Assembly (NCBI GenBank): GCA_030762895.1
Contig: CM061070.1
Span: forward strand, 33,507,652-33,571,651
Reading direction: 5' to 3'
DNA: 64,000 bases
DNA from: Sophora flavescens
Lineage: Eukaryota > Streptophyta > Magnoliopsida > Fabales > Fabaceae
Shown here: positions 45,875 to 56,422 of the stretch, one piece after another
How positions within the stretch are numbered: the stretch's first letter is position 1
Layout: each line of letters begins with the position of its first letter
Notes under the pieces: model-generated
Databases searched by the model: none
The model's input: the letters and a program-made list of their open reading frames with translations, nothing else
What the model was told of the DNA's origin: nothing
Made by a program: the position numbers and the translations under genes

Positions 45875-46260
45875 GAAAAGTGGACTTTGTTATTTGATGG
45901 AGCTTCTAATGCACTTGGACATGGAATTGGGGCAATACTAATCTCACCGGAAAATGATTATTTCCCTGTCACAGCAAGGCTTTGCTTTGATTGTACAAAC
46001 AATATAGCCGAATATGAAGCTTGTGCGCTTGGGATCCTGGCAGCGATAGAATCAAAGGCAAGGATACTGGAGGTATATGGGGACTCTGCATTAGTTATCC
46101 ACCAGCTAAGAGGGGAATGGGAGACCGGAGACGCCAAGTGAATCCCGTACCATGACTACATCAAAGGTTTGATTGAGCAGTTTGATGAAGTCACATTCCA
46201 TCATATTCCCCGAGAAGATAACCAATTAGCTGACGCACTGTCTACCTTGTCCTTGATGTT
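45875..46260 (+). pseudogene. Second, archaeal-type RNase H (aRNH) of the Ogre element
   Basis: After the usual RNase H a second one begins with KWTLLFDGASNALGHGIGA (first aspartate at about 45896). It continues with NNIAEYEACALGI (glutamate), VYGDSALVIHQL (aspartate) and HIPREDNQLADALS (final acidic position at about 46230). This matches the extra archaeal-type RNase H described for Tat-lineage elements. One stop lies at 46139-46141. All four acidic positions are visible. Confidence 0.88.
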
Positions 46261-47608
46261 CAAAGTAAGTGACGAGAGGAACTTACCACTCATCAAAATG
46301 GAAAGTCGTGATCATCTTGCGTATTGTCAAGTGATAGAGGAGGAGTCTGATCAAAAACCGTGGTACCATGACATCAAATGCTTCATCCAAAGAAGGGAAT
46401 ATCCTCCGGGCATTTCAGAAAACGACAAAAGAACTCTAAGAAGACTTGCAATGGGTTTCTATTTAGATGGAGGTATTCTCTACAAAAGAAATCATGACAT
46501 GGTATTATTAAGATGCGTCGATGCGAAAGAAGCTAAACGGATAATTGAGGAGGTCCATGAAGGGTCTTTCGGAACACATGCGAGCGGGCATGCAATGGCA
46601 AGAAAAATCTTGAGGGCTGGCCAATACTGGTTGACAATTGAAGCAGACTGCTTTAATTATGCAAAGAGGTGCCATAAGTGTCAAATATATGCTGATAGGA
46701 TTCATGCGCCGCCAGCTCCCTTGAATGTCATGACGGCACCCTGGCCATTCTCAATGTGGGGAATGGATGTGATCGGTCCAATCGAACCAAAAGCCTCGAA
46801 TGGGCATCGCTTCATTCTTGTTGCCATTGATTATTTCACAAAGTGGGTTGAGGCTGCATCATATGCCAATGTGACCAGGAATGTCATGATCAAATTTGTA
46901 AAAACAGAATTAATTTGTCGTTATGGGTTGCCAAGTGAGATTATCACTGATAATGCGACTAACTTGAACAACAAGATGATGAAAGAGATGTGCAAAAACT
47001 TCAAGATAAAGCATCACAATTCCTCCCCGTATCGCTCAAAGATGAACGGAGCGGTTGAGGCCGCTAATAAAAATATCAAGAAGATTGTTCAAAAGATGGT
47101 GGTGACGTACAAGGATTGGCACGAGATGTTACCTTTTGCCTTGCACGGCTACCGTACCTCTATTCGCATCTCGACAGGGGCAACGCCGTATTCTTTGGTA
47201 TATGGGATGGAGGCAGTGCTCCCGATGGAAGTAGAGATCCCTTCATTAAGGGTATTGAGAGAAGCAGAACTGGAAGAAGTTGAGTGGGTTCAGGATCGAC
47301 TCAACCAATTGAATCTCATTGAAGAGAAGAGATTAGGGGCACTGTGTCACGGTCAATTGTACCAGAGAAGGTTGATGAGAGCTTATGAGAAGAAGGTACG
47401 CCCGCGACAATTTCGGGAAGGTGACCTGGTGCTTAAAAAAATTCTACCAATCCAAAAGGATCATCGTGGGAAGTGGACCCTGAATTACGAAGGACCGTAC
47501 GTTGTGAAAAAGGCCTTCTCGGGAGGAGCTTTAATTCTCACCAGGATGGATGGGGAAGATCTTCCACTCCCTGTAAACTCAGATGCAGTCAAAAAGTATT
47601 ATGCTTGA
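46261..47608 (+). CDS. Ogre integrase
   Basis: Part of a continuous 479-residue frame (46169-47608). The zinc-binding N-terminus has histidines in HEGSFGTHASGH and the pair CHKC (about 46672). The core has the first Asp in WGMDVIGPI (about 46766), the second in EIITDNATN (about 46943), and Glu in NGAVEAANK (about 47060). The C-terminal part ends NSDAVKKYYA with a GDLVLKKI motif (about 47420-47445), without a chromodomain. It would insert the DNA copy with 5-bp duplications, as seen at the LTR borders. Confidence 0.93.
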
Positions 47609-47670
47609 ACGCACTTCCCAAGAAGAAGAAGAAAAGAAAAGAAAAAGTGAAAAACGAAAAAAGAAAAACT

Positions 47671-47766
47671 CGCTAGGCTGAAAATCTGAAAAGACGGTCT
47701 AGGCAAAATTTAGAGCAACCCGCTAGGCTGAAAACCTGAAAAGGCGGTCTAGGCAAAAGTTAGGAT
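47671..47766 (+). repeat. Two 50-bp repeats after the Ogre integrase
   Basis: cgctaggctgaaaa...ggtctaggcaaaa occurs twice (47671 and 47721). The same kind of sequence commonly follows integrase in Tat-type elements. Inverted bits ctagg/ggtctagg could form a stem. Confidence 0.75.
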
Positions 47767-48549
47767 TCAAAAAAATAATAATAAAATAAACAAGGGAAGT
47801 GTCGACAAGCCGATGAACTGGGGCAATCAGTGGGCTAGATGCATGAAGGCTGGGGCAGATAACATGCTCGGATGATGATTAATGAGCAGTCAAGATGGTA
47901 TGAGAGATACTAACACTAGTCATGAAAAGAGATGTCACTTGAGGAGATGTGTTTTCACTACACAACCTTTTTGCAATTCCATACTCCATTGTAATATCTG
48001 CTTTGTATACCTTCTCGGTCCAAATATAATGACATTGACTCCCAATTATTTTACCCTTATCTCCTTCTCTTAACTTTTGTCAATTGTGTGTGTACATTCA
48101 TCATGATAAGTATATACTGGAATGTGAAACATGTATTGGTGTCTTCAAAGAGCATTTAGAATTTCTTTGAAAGTCTCAAAAGTTTGTAAAGAATGAGATG
48201 ATCTCCCGACAAAGGGCACCGTGGTCTACTGACAAGAAGCATGGGGACAATCATTGCAAAGGAAACGTACCCTTTCAAAAGTGCTTAGCCTTTATTCTCC
48301 ATGAAGACAGGACACGTTTTAGTTCATCTCAAAGCTTGTATGTGATCAACACTTTAAGGGGTCGAGGGTGATAATAAAAACCACCTAAAAGATGAAAAAA
48401 TAAAAATAGTAATATTACAGGCTTTCCTTGTGTTGCAATAAAATCATTTGAGGTTTTCATCGAGCATATAGGACATTTCTGGCATCATGCATTGCAATTG
48501 TTTCTCTTCTTGTGAGCACAAAACCCAATAAATTGCACAACATCGCAGG
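47767..48549 (+). other. Ogre 3' region before the tandem array
   Basis: About 780 bp without coding potential or recognised motifs. Confidence 0.6.
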
Positions 48550-48554
48550 TTTTT

Positions 48555-49470
48555 TACCTTTCATGTCAGGCTTCCGCGGATAACCGACTCCGCAAGCTTT
48601 TTAACCTTTTGTTTGCAAGCTTCAGCGGATGCCCTACTCCGCAAGCTTTTTATTATTCCTTTAAAGTTTCGGCGGACACCCGACTCTGCATGCTTTTTAC
48701 CTTTTCTGTCAAGCTTCAGTGGATAACCGACTCCGCAAGCTTTTAATCCTTTTGCTTTCAAAGCTTCAGCGGACAACCGACTCCGTAAGCTTCTTATTTT
48801 TCTTTAAAGCTTTAGCGGATACCCGACTCCGCATGCTTTTAATCTTTTCTGCCAAGCTTCAGTGGATAACCGACTCCACAAGCTTTTCTCATTTCCTTTC
48901 AAGCTTCAGCGGATAACCGACTCCGCAAGCTTTTAATCCTTTTGCTGTCAAGCTTCCGTGGATAACCGAATCCACAAGCTATTTACCTTTTCTGTCTAGC
49001 TTCAGTGGACAACCGACTCCGTAAGCTTTTTACCTTTCCTTTAAAGCTTCAGCGAATAACCGACTCCGCGTGCTTAATCCTTTTGCTTTCAAGCTTCAGC
49101 AGTCAACCGACTCCGTAAGCTTTTTTTACCTTTCCTTTAAAGCTTCAGCGGATAACCGACTCCGCAAGCTTTTAATCCTTTTGCTTTCAAGCTTCAGCGG
49201 ACAACCGACTCCGTAAGCTTTTTTACCTTTCCTTTAAAGCTTCAGCGGATAACCGACTCCGCGTGCTCTTTATTTTCTGTCAAGCTTCAGCGGATAACCG
49301 ACTCTGCGTGCTTTTTATTTTCTGTCAAGCTTCAGTGGATAACCGACTCCGCAAGCTTTTAATCATTTTTGCTTCAGTGGACAACCGACTTCGTAAGCTT
49401 TTAACATTTCCTTTCAAGCTTCAGCGGATAACCGACTCCGCGAGCTTACCGACTCCGGCCAAAATTGGAG
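48555..49470 (+). repeat. Tandem array of about 19 hairpin-forming units, roughly 48 bp each
   Basis: The unit is agcttcagcggataaccgac plus tccgcaagct and a T/C-rich spacer. Each can fold with agcnnnngcgga-type and tccgc-agct arms around a taaccgac loop. Spacers alternate between aatccttttgctttc, acctttcctttaa and accttttctgtc types, hinting at a higher-order pattern. Satellite-like arrays in the 3' untranslated region are a known feature of legume Ogre elements. Confidence 0.92.
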
Positions 49471-49476
49471 TTCATG

Positions 49477-49558
49477 TCTTTACTCGTTTCTTATAACGAT
49501 AATAGGTTAACTACGGTTACACCTACTATCTAATAAGAAACAAGTAAAGAGGGGCAGC
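49477..49558 (+). promoter_or_regulatory. Stem-loop overlapping the Ogre polypurine tract
   Basis: tctttactcgtttctta (49477-49493) pairs with taagaaacaagtaaaga (49534-49550) at 16 of 17 positions. The purine tract aaagaggggcagc (49546-49558) abuts the LTR, so part of it lies in the stem. Confidence 0.8.
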
Positions 49559-51874
49559 TGTGAACACCTAATTTTGCCCGGATTTTTTTTATCAATGTTT
49601 TGAAAAAAATAAAGACAAGACTGATAACAAAAAAAAAACTTTGCAAAATGTTTATTCTGGGCCCATTACATCATCAAATGGAGCCCATTTTCGTTTTTGT
49701 TCCAAGTTATATTTTGGGCCCATTATCCCAAACCCAACCAAAAAATTGTTACTATTCTGATTTGTTAAAAAAATATAATAGTAATAATAAAAAAGTAAAA
49801 AAATTTAAAAAAAATCAGCTCTCATGCTTGTACCCCTCTTTGTCTTCTTATTCCTTTTTCAGAAAAAGGGGGACAATGGTACAAGCCATCCTCACCCATT
49901 GCTGCCCCTGCAAGGTGGTGGAGCAAAGGCTGTTTTGCTCCCCACTACTTGTACCCCCACCAGTTGGCCTAACAGAAAAAATTTGTCATCTTCTTCATTC
50001 TAGTGCTATATATTGAACAGTGACCAAAGAAGGAGGGGGGCAGACGAAAATTCTCTTCTCCATTTCTTTGTTTCTGCTTTCAAAAAAAAGGGAACAAAAA
50101 ATTGTCAACCAAAATATTGAGAGAAAGAGAGCAAGAACAGGGAAGAAAACTAAAGAAAGAAAAACACCAGAGACCAATTTTCTTGATATCCTTAGCCATG
50201 ACCACTCCCTCTTTGATCTTTTTTTCATTCTTCATCTCCTATTGACAGGACTGATCCTTCTTCCCCCCTGCATCATCTTCTTCCTCTCATTATTCATCTT
50301 CTTCAACAAACCAGCCACACACACACACACACACACATTCATCCTTCCACCTTCATCTTTCTCTTCTCATTCTTCTTCTTCTTCAACAACCCAACAACAA
50401 CAAAACAAAAAAAACAGAAAAGCCACATACACACACACAACTCAGATCCATTTCTGGTTCGTCCTCCACCACGTTGCAGATCCGTTTCTGGTTCGTCCTC
50501 CACCACGTTGCAGATCCATTTATGGTTCGCACACCGCCACACCCCAGACGGCCAGACCCACCGCACACCGCCGGCCGCCGCTCGCGTCACCGCTTCTGCT
50601 TGCCGACCGACCACCGAACGCCGCTGGCCACCGTACCCCTCACCGCCGTTCGAATCTGCAGCTGTCGCGCCTGCATCAAGACTCATCTCCTTTTGGGACT
50701 CTGGGTAACGAAAGAAGAGCCAAGTCTCTGATGTCCTTGTCCTTTTTTTTTGCTATTCCTTTTATTATATAATTCAAATACTGGTTTATGGCATTTGGGC
50801 CCCTTTTTAGTTGGGCTTAGTTTTGGTTTGTTTATCCTTTCTGTTGTTTTTATTAATGTTATGTGATTGGGTTTCTGTTTTCTTTTTGGGCTCATGAGGG
50901 GTGTTAGTCTTCTTAAGTTACTATTATGTTTCTTGTCTTTGTTTGTTATTTAGGTCAAGACTAAACCAGCAAAAAACAAAAAAAAACTAAAAATCTTCTG
51001 AAATAACTTTTGGTTCTCTGTTTCAAATAAAACTCTCCTAAAATATATAGAAACCAAATTGGCTTTTTTTTGAATTTCTTGCAACAATTTATAACGTTGA
51101 TGTACGATTTTTTTCGTCCTCAAGTGTTGTAAAAATTGTAAGGGTTCATCGTATAGCTTTGCTATCTTGGACTCTAAGCAAAAGTGAATTTATAAAATCC
51201 TTTTTTAAACAAAAAAAATCAAAGATCAAAACTTTATCAAAAATTAAAATCAACCAACCAATCATTTTTTTTAAAGAACTACGTGGCTTTGAGTTTCCCG
51301 TCGCACTCGGGAATACGTAGGAGCAAGATAAATCATCTTGTCAAGCCAAAACTTTTTTTATTTTCTTATTTTCGCGTCTCCTTTTATTTATGAATAACTA
51401 ATTAAAATATTTAAATTTATATTATTTAGGGATTTCCTATGGACTCGGGTGCCATGTTCAATCCCTTAGATTTGAGGTTGCTCTGTGGACTTATGTGCCA
51501 TGTTCAACCTCATTTAGATTTTATCAACAATTTTTTTAAAAATACAAAGCCAACAAATAAATACAAAATATTTAAAAAATAGTAATTCTTTCTTGTAAAT
51601 GTTTTTTTTTTGGGTAAAATAAATATTTAAAGGATTATTAAAATGTTTTTGCACAATTAACTTGAGGTACCGTTTTTTTAAACGGGTGATGTGGTGTGTT
51701 AATACCTTCCCTACTCGTAACCGACTCCCGGACTCATCTCTCTCTCTTTTTTTAGACTAGTTTACCTTTAAATAATTGGGTTTTCTAATATTTTCCCAAT
51801 AAAATTTTAGTGGCGACTCCTCTGTGTCTTTTTATATCCCTTTTTCGCGGCTCTCAGACGGGACGGTCGCGATA
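49559..51874 (+). repeat. 3' LTR of the Ogre-like element
   Basis: 2316 bp, ending gcgata where the 5' LTR ends gcgaca. It carries three copies of the cagatccRtttMtggttcg unit (50440-50530) versus two in the 5' LTR. Antisense and sense frames in the GC-rich part are chance frames. Confidence 0.95.
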
Positions 51875-51879
51875 TTATT

Positions 51880-52329
51880 TTAATAATTATTATTGTAATA
51901 TAATTATTTTGTTTATAAAACCAAACTGCCCATTTTCTTCCTCTTTCTCCATCGTTCCTCCCTCATTCTGAAGCAATCTTGCTTCCTCCTTCTGAAGAGT
52001 TTCTTCATACCTTCTGCAACATTTTTTTACTTCCATTCAGACCTGCGTTTTTCTTCTTCTTTCTCTCATGTTTTCCCCTTTCGTTCTCCTGTAATGAATT
52101 TCTACAGTGGAGACCATGACGCCCTCCTCAACACAAAATAGCATAAAAATTGTTGCAGAATGAGGAATCAAGATTATTGTAGAATGAGGAAAGAATGGAG
52201 GAAGATGAAGAAGAAATGACAATCAGGTTTTATAAGAAAAAAAATATATAATATTATAATAATTAAAAACTAAAATAACATAATGGTTAAATATAATAAT
52301 AAGTCATGCTAATATTTTTATAAAAAATT
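51880..52329. other. Central part of the TIR element right of Ogre
   Basis: CT-rich, then AT-rich DNA with no coding frame. It continues the sequence interrupted at 34339. It contains repeated cattctgaag/gcagaatgagg phrases. Confidence 0.5.
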
Positions 52330-52533
52330 AAAAATATTTATGTGGCAACCTACGTGGCTTAAAATAATAACAATTAAACTGACGTGACAATGCTGATGTG
52401 ATGCTCTGTTAGCCACGTCAGCACTTAATAGAATGGTACGACGGTGGGGACTAGATTCAAAGGTTTTAAATTTACAAGAATCAAAACCAACAAAAAAAAG
52501 TATAGGAAGTAAAATCAAAATTTACTCACTTTT

Positions 52534-52730
52534 CGATGAATAAAACCAAAGTTTATTTTCATACGTGGCAGCCAATGTGGCATATTTGCTGACATGGCTT
52601 AGTCACGTCAGCACTTAATACGGTCAGGGGATAACTGACGGTAGGAACTAAAATCAAAAGTATCTTAATTTTACAGGGACCAAAACCAATAAAAAAAGAA
52701 TATATATAAGAACTAAAATCAAAACTCACC
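52534..52730. repeat. Second, tandem right-end copy of the TIR element
   Basis: From about 52556 the sequence repeats the right-arm pattern (gctgacatggcttagtcacg, then ggaactaaaatcaaaa and actcacc). It is a truncated relative lying next to the complete right arm. The solo LTR inserted into its terminus at 52731, and its last bases continue at 55332. Confidence 0.7.
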
Positions 52731-55331
52731 TGTCGCGACCGTCCCGTCCGGGAGCCGCGAAAAAAGGGAGGTAAAAGACAGAGGAGTCGCCACTAAAATT
52801 TTATTGGAAAAATCTTAGAAAACCCAATTATTTAAAGGTAAACTGGTCTAAAAAAAGAGAAAGATGAGTCCGGGAGTCGGTTACGAGTAGGAAAGGTGTT
52901 AGCACCCCACATCGCCCATTTAAAAAAAAGGTACCTCAAGTTAATCGTGCAAAAACATTTTAATAACCTTTTAAATATTTATTTTACCCCAAAAATTATT
53001 TACAATAAATAATTATTTTTTTAATTTTTAATATTTTAAATTTTTATTGATTTTTACGTTTTTAAATTTATTGTTTATAAAAACTAAATGAGGTTAAACA
53101 TGGCACATGAGTCCACAGGGCAACCTCGATCAAATTTAAGGGACTGAACATGGCACAGTGTCCATAGAGCATCCCTAAAAAAAGAAAAGTTTAATTATTT
53201 GATTAATTATTTTAACATAAAAAAGGACACAAAAAAAGGGAAAATTTAGTTTTGGCTTGACAAGATGATTTATCTTGCTCCTACGTATTCCCGGGTGCGA
53301 TGAGAAACTCAAAACCACGTAGTTCTTTAGAAAATGTTTGATTGATTGGTTGATTTTATTTTTTATTTTTGAAAAAAATGGATTTGATTTTGAAAAGATT
53401 TATTTAAAAAGATTTTATTTTGAAGTAAATTCACTCTTGCACGGGGTCCAAGATAGCAATGTTATACGATAAACCCTTACAATTCAGACAACACTTGAGG
53501 ATGAAAAATCATACATCAACACCGTAGATTGTTGCGTGAATTCAAAAGATATTTGTATAAAATTAAATTGGGTAAAACTAGTTAAAAGTGATTAAATTGA
53601 AGATATCTTAATTTTTACAAAAGAAGGAATTCACTCTTGCATAGGGTTAAAGATAGCGAAGCTATACGATAAACCCTTACAATTCATACAACACTTGAGA
53701 ATGAAAAATCATACATCAACGTCGTAGATTGTTGCGTGAACTCAAAAGATTTTTTTTTTATTTTTTATCACCTTTTTGTTTTAACAAAATTCTTTTAATT
53801 TTTATATTAATTAAATTTTTTACTAAAGCATTTTTTTAAAAAGGGAAAGAATCTGACCCAAATCTGAAAAGGCCCATATCGGCCAAAAAAATTTGGGAAC
53901 ACATTTGTTTTTGTGGGAACCTTATGTATTGGCCCAAACTAAAAAAAAACAACACAAAAAAGGAAAAAAAAAAACAAAAAGAGAGACCTAGTAGTTAGCC
54001 CATAGCTTATATTTCATGCTGATGGGTCTAACTACATCCCCGGCCCAATCACAAAATTTTGAAGACAAAATTTCGGGCCTACCAGATAGAGCCCAAAACA
54101 TTTTAGAAACAAATTACTCTTTTGTTTTCTGTTTGGCCCAAATTAATAAAAACAACATAGATGGAAAACAAACAAATGGGTCACATGCTACAAACCCAAA
54201 CGCAACCAAATATCAAAACCTAATGATCTAGCAGCATAAGTCAAACAAACATAAAACGGCAAAAGAATAAAAAGGGGAAATAGAAGGGAAGCAACAGAGG
54301 CTCCCAAGCCTCATTGTTACCAACAATGGAGCTCAAGGAGATGTTGGTGGATGCGGCTGGAACCAGTGGCAAAGGCGAACGGTGGTGCGGGCGGTGCAAG
54401 CGGTGCGGACGGCGAGCTGAGCAGAGCGTGGATCTGGCTCTGCTGGCTCGAGATCAGCGGCGACCGGCAGCGGAGGCTCTAGCAGCGACGTCCGGTGGTT
54501 GTCCGGTGTGACTGGAGCAGGGTTGCATCTGGACGACGCAATGGGGCTTCGGGGCGGTGACGGCGAGGACGAACAGGCGCAGCAGCAACGCGATCGGAGG
54601 AGGCGGACGGAAGTGGCGATCGTGGGCTGCTCCGGTGGTTCAGGAACGGGTGGCGCGACTGGTTGAGGTGGTGGCTCGGTTGATGGTGTCTGAGTAGTGG
54701 GGAGATGAAGGAGGAAGGTGAAGTGAGAGGGAGGAAGATGAAGGTGAGTGTGTGTGTGTGTGGTTTTCGGTTTTTTTTTTTTTTTTTGTCTGTTTTTCAA
54801 AATGGAAAGGAAAATGAAAGAAAATCCGTTGCTGAGAATATTGGTTTGAGCCTCATTTTTCGGTCCCCCCCCTCCCCCTCCCCCTCCCCCTCTGGTCGTT
54901 GTTCAATGCAATATATAGCACAAGAATGAAGAAGATGACAAATCTTCCTGTTAGGCCAGCTGGTGTGGGTACAAGTAGTGGGGAGCAAATCAGCTTTTGC
55001 TCCACCACCTTGCTTGGCTGGTGCAAGGGTAGGGAGGGTTGTACCATTATCCCTCTTTTTCTTTGAAAAAGAAGAAGATGACAAAGAGGGGTACAAACAT
55101 GGGAGCAGAAGAGGCAGAACAACAAAACATAATTTTTATGTTTATCTTTATTTTAAGCATTCTTTTTCTTTTTTCTTTTTTTATTTGAGTTTGGGCTATG
55201 GGCTCAACACTTGCAACAACAAAAAGAAAATTGGGCCAAGAATAAAAACATTTTTTGTTTTATTTTCATCATTTTTTTACTATTTTTCAAAACATTAATT
55301 AAAAAAATCTGGATAAAATTAGATGTTCACA
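52731..55331 (-). mobile_element. Solo LTR of an Ogre-family element, inverse orientation
   Basis: 2601 bp starting tgtcgcgaccg and ending gatgttcaca, the reverse complement of Ogre LTR ends. TCACC at 52726-52730 and 55332-55336 is the target duplication. Similarity to the nearby LTRs covers most of its length but is clearly lower than between the Ogre pair. A block of about 205 bp occurs twice (from about 53425 and from about 53632). No internal region, so it arose by LTR-LTR recombination. On its sense strand GGGGGA repeats (about 54866-54892) follow the TATA box (about 54910). Confidence 0.93.
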
Positions 55332-55336
55332 TCACC

Positions 55337-55639
55337 TACTTTTCAGAGACTAAAAAGTTAAGTAAACCTAAATAGTTTCTAAAATTAGACTAGTTTGTTC
55401 AACAAGGCAACCTAATACATTATTACATAAATGCTGTTGGCTAGAGGGCGCCACTACCGGCCGGCCAATGACAATTGATCACTCGTTCCTCTTCAATTTA
55501 GTGACTCGCATCATCATTACTTAAGCACAGTAGAAGCAATTTTGGTGGCTAAAATTTGTTCAGGACATGGGTCTGGAAGAGCACTTCAATGATTTATTGT
55601 CCCACCTGTAGCTGTTCCATATTCCAACCATTCGAGAAA
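55337..55639. other. Spacer, no gene
   Basis: AT-rich sequence between the solo LTR and the inverted repeat; no recognised feature. Confidence 0.4.
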
Positions 55640-55709
55640 AGTATTATGCGTAGCCTAGTGGATATTTCTATGGTATCTGAACTAATTTAACTATTTTGAT
55701 GTAGTTTTG

Positions 55710-56284
55710 TTTAAGCCAATAGATAAAAAGGTAGTATTTAATAATTTAATATTTTGTCATTTATTTTTTAATATATCAATCTTCTTCATTTACAATTATA
55801 TCCTTCAAAATCTAACTTAACACCCCACCCAAGGTTTAAGCCGATAGATAAAGAGGTAGTATTTAATAATTTAATATTTTGTCATTTATTTTTTAATATA
55901 TCAATCTTTTTCATTTACAATTATGATGACGTTTGGAAGAGCTTATTTAAGCTCATTTTGACTTATCTGATGACATAAGCTCTTATGCAGTATGTTTGGC
56001 AGAGCTTGTAAAAATAACTTATGCCATCCCATAAGGAGTTTTTGACTTATTTTCATAAGTCACCGGGAGAAGCTTATGGAATTATCATAAGAGCTTATAC
56101 ACTAAACACACTTTCCGTGTTTTTCACTATTCGAATCTTTTCATAACCCTTTCTTTTTTTTTTTTTTCTTTAAGTGCTTATGGCATAAGCTCTCATGCAA
56201 TAAGGTCTTATGTGATAAGCTCTTAATTAAGTTGTTTACCTAAACGTACATCCTTCAAGGTCTAACTTAACACCCCACCCAAGG
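55710..56284 (+). repeat. 125-bp tandem duplication, second copy split by a MITE
   Basis: Copy 1 is 55710-55834. Copy 2 is 55835-55924 plus 56250-56284, both starting tttaagcc and ending cacccaagg. The MITE entered only copy 2, so it inserted after the duplication. Confidence 0.85.
55929..56247. mobile_element. MITE with acgttt.gg termini
   Basis: The ends read acgtttggaagagctta and, inverted, acgtttaggtaaacaac. The interior is rich in agcttat/ataagct motifs, and the whole can fold on itself. Comparison with the intact tandem copy gives an insertion of about 325 bp. The target duplication is not clear, so the superfamily is unassigned. Confidence 0.7.
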
Positions 56285-56422
56285 TCCCGCTGGTTGGTTG
56301 CCTGCATTCACATGCTCTCTATCAAGCGTCCACGTAATCCAACCACTAGGCTATAACGTTAACTTGTGATTACACTTACGAATTTTTAATATATTTATGT
56401 TCATCATAAAACCTATGAATTT

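Larger units (their letters stand above)
34340..51874 (+). mobile_element. Ogre-like Ty3 LTR retrotransposon (Tat lineage), 17.5 kb
   Basis: LTRs at 34340-36626 and 49559-51874 start tgtgaacacc; TTATT at 34335-34339 and 51875-51879 is the target duplication. Order: LTR, primer site, leader, ORF1, gag, protease, intron, reverse transcriptase and RNase H, second RNase H, integrase, repeat-rich 3' region, polypurine tract, LTR. The extra ORF1, the pro-RT intron, the second RNase H and the large size are hallmarks of Ogre. Several stops and frameshifts inactivate it, but LTRs remain very similar, so insertion is fairly recent. Confidence 0.95.
34080..52533. mobile_element. Non-autonomous element with long terminal inverted repeats, split by Ogre
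   Basis: The left arm (about 34080-34310) starts aaggtgagtaaatttta. The right arm (about 52330-52533) is its imperfect reverse complement for roughly 200-250 bp, including the phrase ttattttaagccac. Without the Ogre insertion the element is about 0.9 kb and has no coding frame. The long arms suggest a Mutator-like non-autonomous element, but no terminal duplication was identified, partly because the left end abuts the SIRE-like LTR. Confidence 0.65.

Noticed and set aside
48555..49470. CRISPR-like array
   Set aside because: Repeats are tandem with similar short spacers, the genome is plant, and the array sits between Ogre integrase and its 3' LTR.
54314..54800. GC-rich frames on both strands inside the solo LTR
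   Set aside because: They occupy the GC-rich LTR block also seen in the Ogre LTRs; no conserved protein in either strand.
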